Part shown: positions 63,205 through 64,000 of the stretch, in pieces | How positions within the stretch are numbered: position 1 is the stretch's first letter | Layout of the letters: every line of letters starts with the position of its first letter | Assembly (NCBI GenBank): GCA_002428985.1 | Contig: DIYL01000047.1 | Location: forward strand, 261,204 to 325,203 | Length of the DNA: 64,000 bases | Source: Anaerolineales bacterium UBA6055 | GTDB lineage: Bacteria; Chloroflexota; Anaerolineae; Aggregatilineales; Phototrophicaceae | Reading direction: 5' to 3' | Notes under the pieces: model-generated | Told to the model about the DNA's origin: nothing | Seen by the model: the letters and a program-made list of their open reading frames with translations, nothing else | Databases searched by the model: none | Translations under genes and position numbers: made by a program

Positions 63205-64000
63205 ATGACCACACTGACACGGCAAGAAGAAATCAAAGCGATTCATAAACAATACCCACGGCTGAACTTCCTCGCGCTAGGGATCATTTTTCTATTGATT
63301 GGGATTCTCGTTGGGTTTCATCTGGTCGATATTCAATTTTTAGAAGGTGATTACCCGATTGGATTGTACAGTGAGTTTATCAGCATCATCATCACCATCG
63401 TCGTACTCGATCAAATCAACGAGTATCGCGCCACCCGTGAACGCAAACTCGAACTCTTCGACCAAGCCAAAAGTCGCTCTAACGACATGGCAGTTGATGC
63501 CCTCGAAAAAATCCAACGCCTTGGCTGGTGGGATGAACTACTAGAGCACTATCGTAATGCAGAAGAACAAAGAATAGATTTATCACAGGTACAGTGGGCT
63601 GGCGCTGTAAATTTAAACGAAAGTGACCTTCAGGGGGCGGATTTATCGGGAGCCAATCTCCAAGAGGCGGGTTTAGATGGAGCCAATCTCCAAGAGGCGA
63701 ATTTAGAGGTAGCCAATCTCCAAGAGGCGAAGTTATTGGGAGCCAATCTCCAAGAGGCGAATTTAGGTGGAGCCAATCTTCAAGATGCGACTTTAGTGGG
63801 AGCCAATCTCCAAGAGGCGAGTTTACGGAGAGCCAACCTCCAAGGGGCGGATTTATATGTAGCCAATCTCCAAGAGGCGAAGTTATTTGACGCCAATCTC
63901 CAAGAGGCGTATTTAAAGCATGCCAATCTCCAAGATGCGAATTTAGTGGAAGCCAATCTTCAAAAGGCGTATTTATGGGGAGCCAATCTCCAAGATGCGT
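63205..64000 (+). CDS. Membrane protein with pentapeptide repeats (partial, runs off window)
   Basis: At least 265 residues, open at the window end. Start ATG 63205 after CGGAGGACG. The N-terminal 120 residues carry two hydrophobic helices (about 21-41 and 53-73) and a charged coiled segment (RATRERKLELFDQAKSRS). From about residue 125 the protein becomes pentapeptide repeats A(D/N)LxxANLQEA; the 30-bp unit GCCAATCTCCAAGAGGCG plus variable bases is repeated twelve times to the edge. These repeats form a right-handed beta helix. Function unknown; membrane-tethered pentapeptide proteins can be channel-associated. Confidence 0.85.
   Translation, partial: MTTLTRQEEIKAIHKQYPRLNFLALGIIFLLIGILVGFHLVDIQFLEGDYPIGLYSEFISIIITIVVLDQINEYRATRERKLELFDQAKSRSNDMAVDALEKIQRLGWWDELLEHYRNAEEQRIDLSQVQWAGAVNLNESDLQGADLSGANLQEAGLDGANLQEANLEVANLQEAKLLGANLQEANLGGANLQDATLVGANLQEASLRRANLQGADLYVANLQEAKLFDANLQEAYLKHANLQDANLVEANLQKAYLWGANLQDA
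63637..64000 (+). repeat. Tandem 30-bp repeat inside pentapeptide gene
   Basis: Twelve copies of a 30-bp unit in exact register, with the core CCAATCTCCAAGAGGCG nearly identical and the positions encoding x in A-x-L variable. Continues beyond the window. Confidence 0.95.

Noticed and set aside
63637..64000. CRISPR-like direct repeats
   Set aside because: The 30-bp repeats have no spacers and stay in one reading frame encoding pentapeptides.

Overview
The window looks like a stretch of a chromosome from a free-living bacterium, most likely a Chloroflexota (Anaerolineae-like) lineage. This is inferred from the gene mix: AfsR/MalT-like STAND regulators, several secreted LysM proteins with Cna-B/SdrD-type segments, an HTTM protein, DUF5615/DUF433 pairs, a B-box-type zinc ribbon membrane protein between nadK and recN, and large YfhO/GT-C-like membrane proteins. 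There are no rRNA, tRNA, prophage or CRISPR genes that I could see. The taxonomic guess rests on recognition only.

Layout. 0-7 kb: signalling and surface genes on the minus strand. A lone receiver protein comes first, then two LRR membrane proteins, then an operon of a histidine kinase with a highly acidic sensor domain and three stand-alone receivers. 7-11 kb: a membrane protein and a large protein with an eCIS-cargo-like N-terminal motif. The intergenic gaps of this first 11 kb carry a dispersed hairpin repeat. 10.7-17.6 kb: two large polytopic membrane proteins, a small membrane protein and a TPR/S41-peptidase-like protein. 17.7-23 kb: small-molecule enzymes with their regulators (SDR/MerR, metallo-beta-lactamase/TetR, SRPBCC and SnoaL proteins), with recombination scars: a 50-bp direct repeat and a relic of the metallo-hydrolase gene. 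23-30.5 kb: three tandem STAND transcription regulators (one SARP/BTAD type, two LuxR type). The two LuxR types are a tandem duplication, and the gap between them still holds a copy of the 3' end of recN. 30.5-36.4 kb: recN, a zinc-ribbon membrane protein, nadK, an MFS exporter and a CIA30 protein. 36.5-50.8 kb: membrane glycosyltransferase-like, DinB, LysM, SDR, TolB-like, DUF6745, cupin, P450, DUF5615/DUF433 and HTTM genes. 50.9-52.6 kb: a second eCIS-cargo-like protein, paralogous to the first. 53-54 kb: a cysteine synthase gene preceded by a complete cysteine-leader attenuator. 54-60.4 kb: a Fic protein, surface LysM/Cna-B proteins and a WD40 protein. 60.5-63 kb: a small membrane protein and metG behind a second attenuator-like leader rich in methionine codons. 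The window ends inside a pentapeptide-repeat gene built of a near-identical 30-bp repeat.

The most exciting finding is regulatory. Upstream of the cysteine synthase gene lie, in order, a consensus promoter, a Shine-Dalgarno, a 15-codon ORF with six consecutive Cys codons, an antiterminator stem, a competing terminator and the gene. Seven kilobases away a Met-rich leader ORF with three mutually exclusive RNA stems precedes the metG transcript. Together they suggest ribosome-mediated attenuation for sulfur amino acid genes in this lineage. The second main lead is the pair of paralogous eCIS-cargo-like proteins that share an unrecognised C-terminal membrane-active-looking domain.
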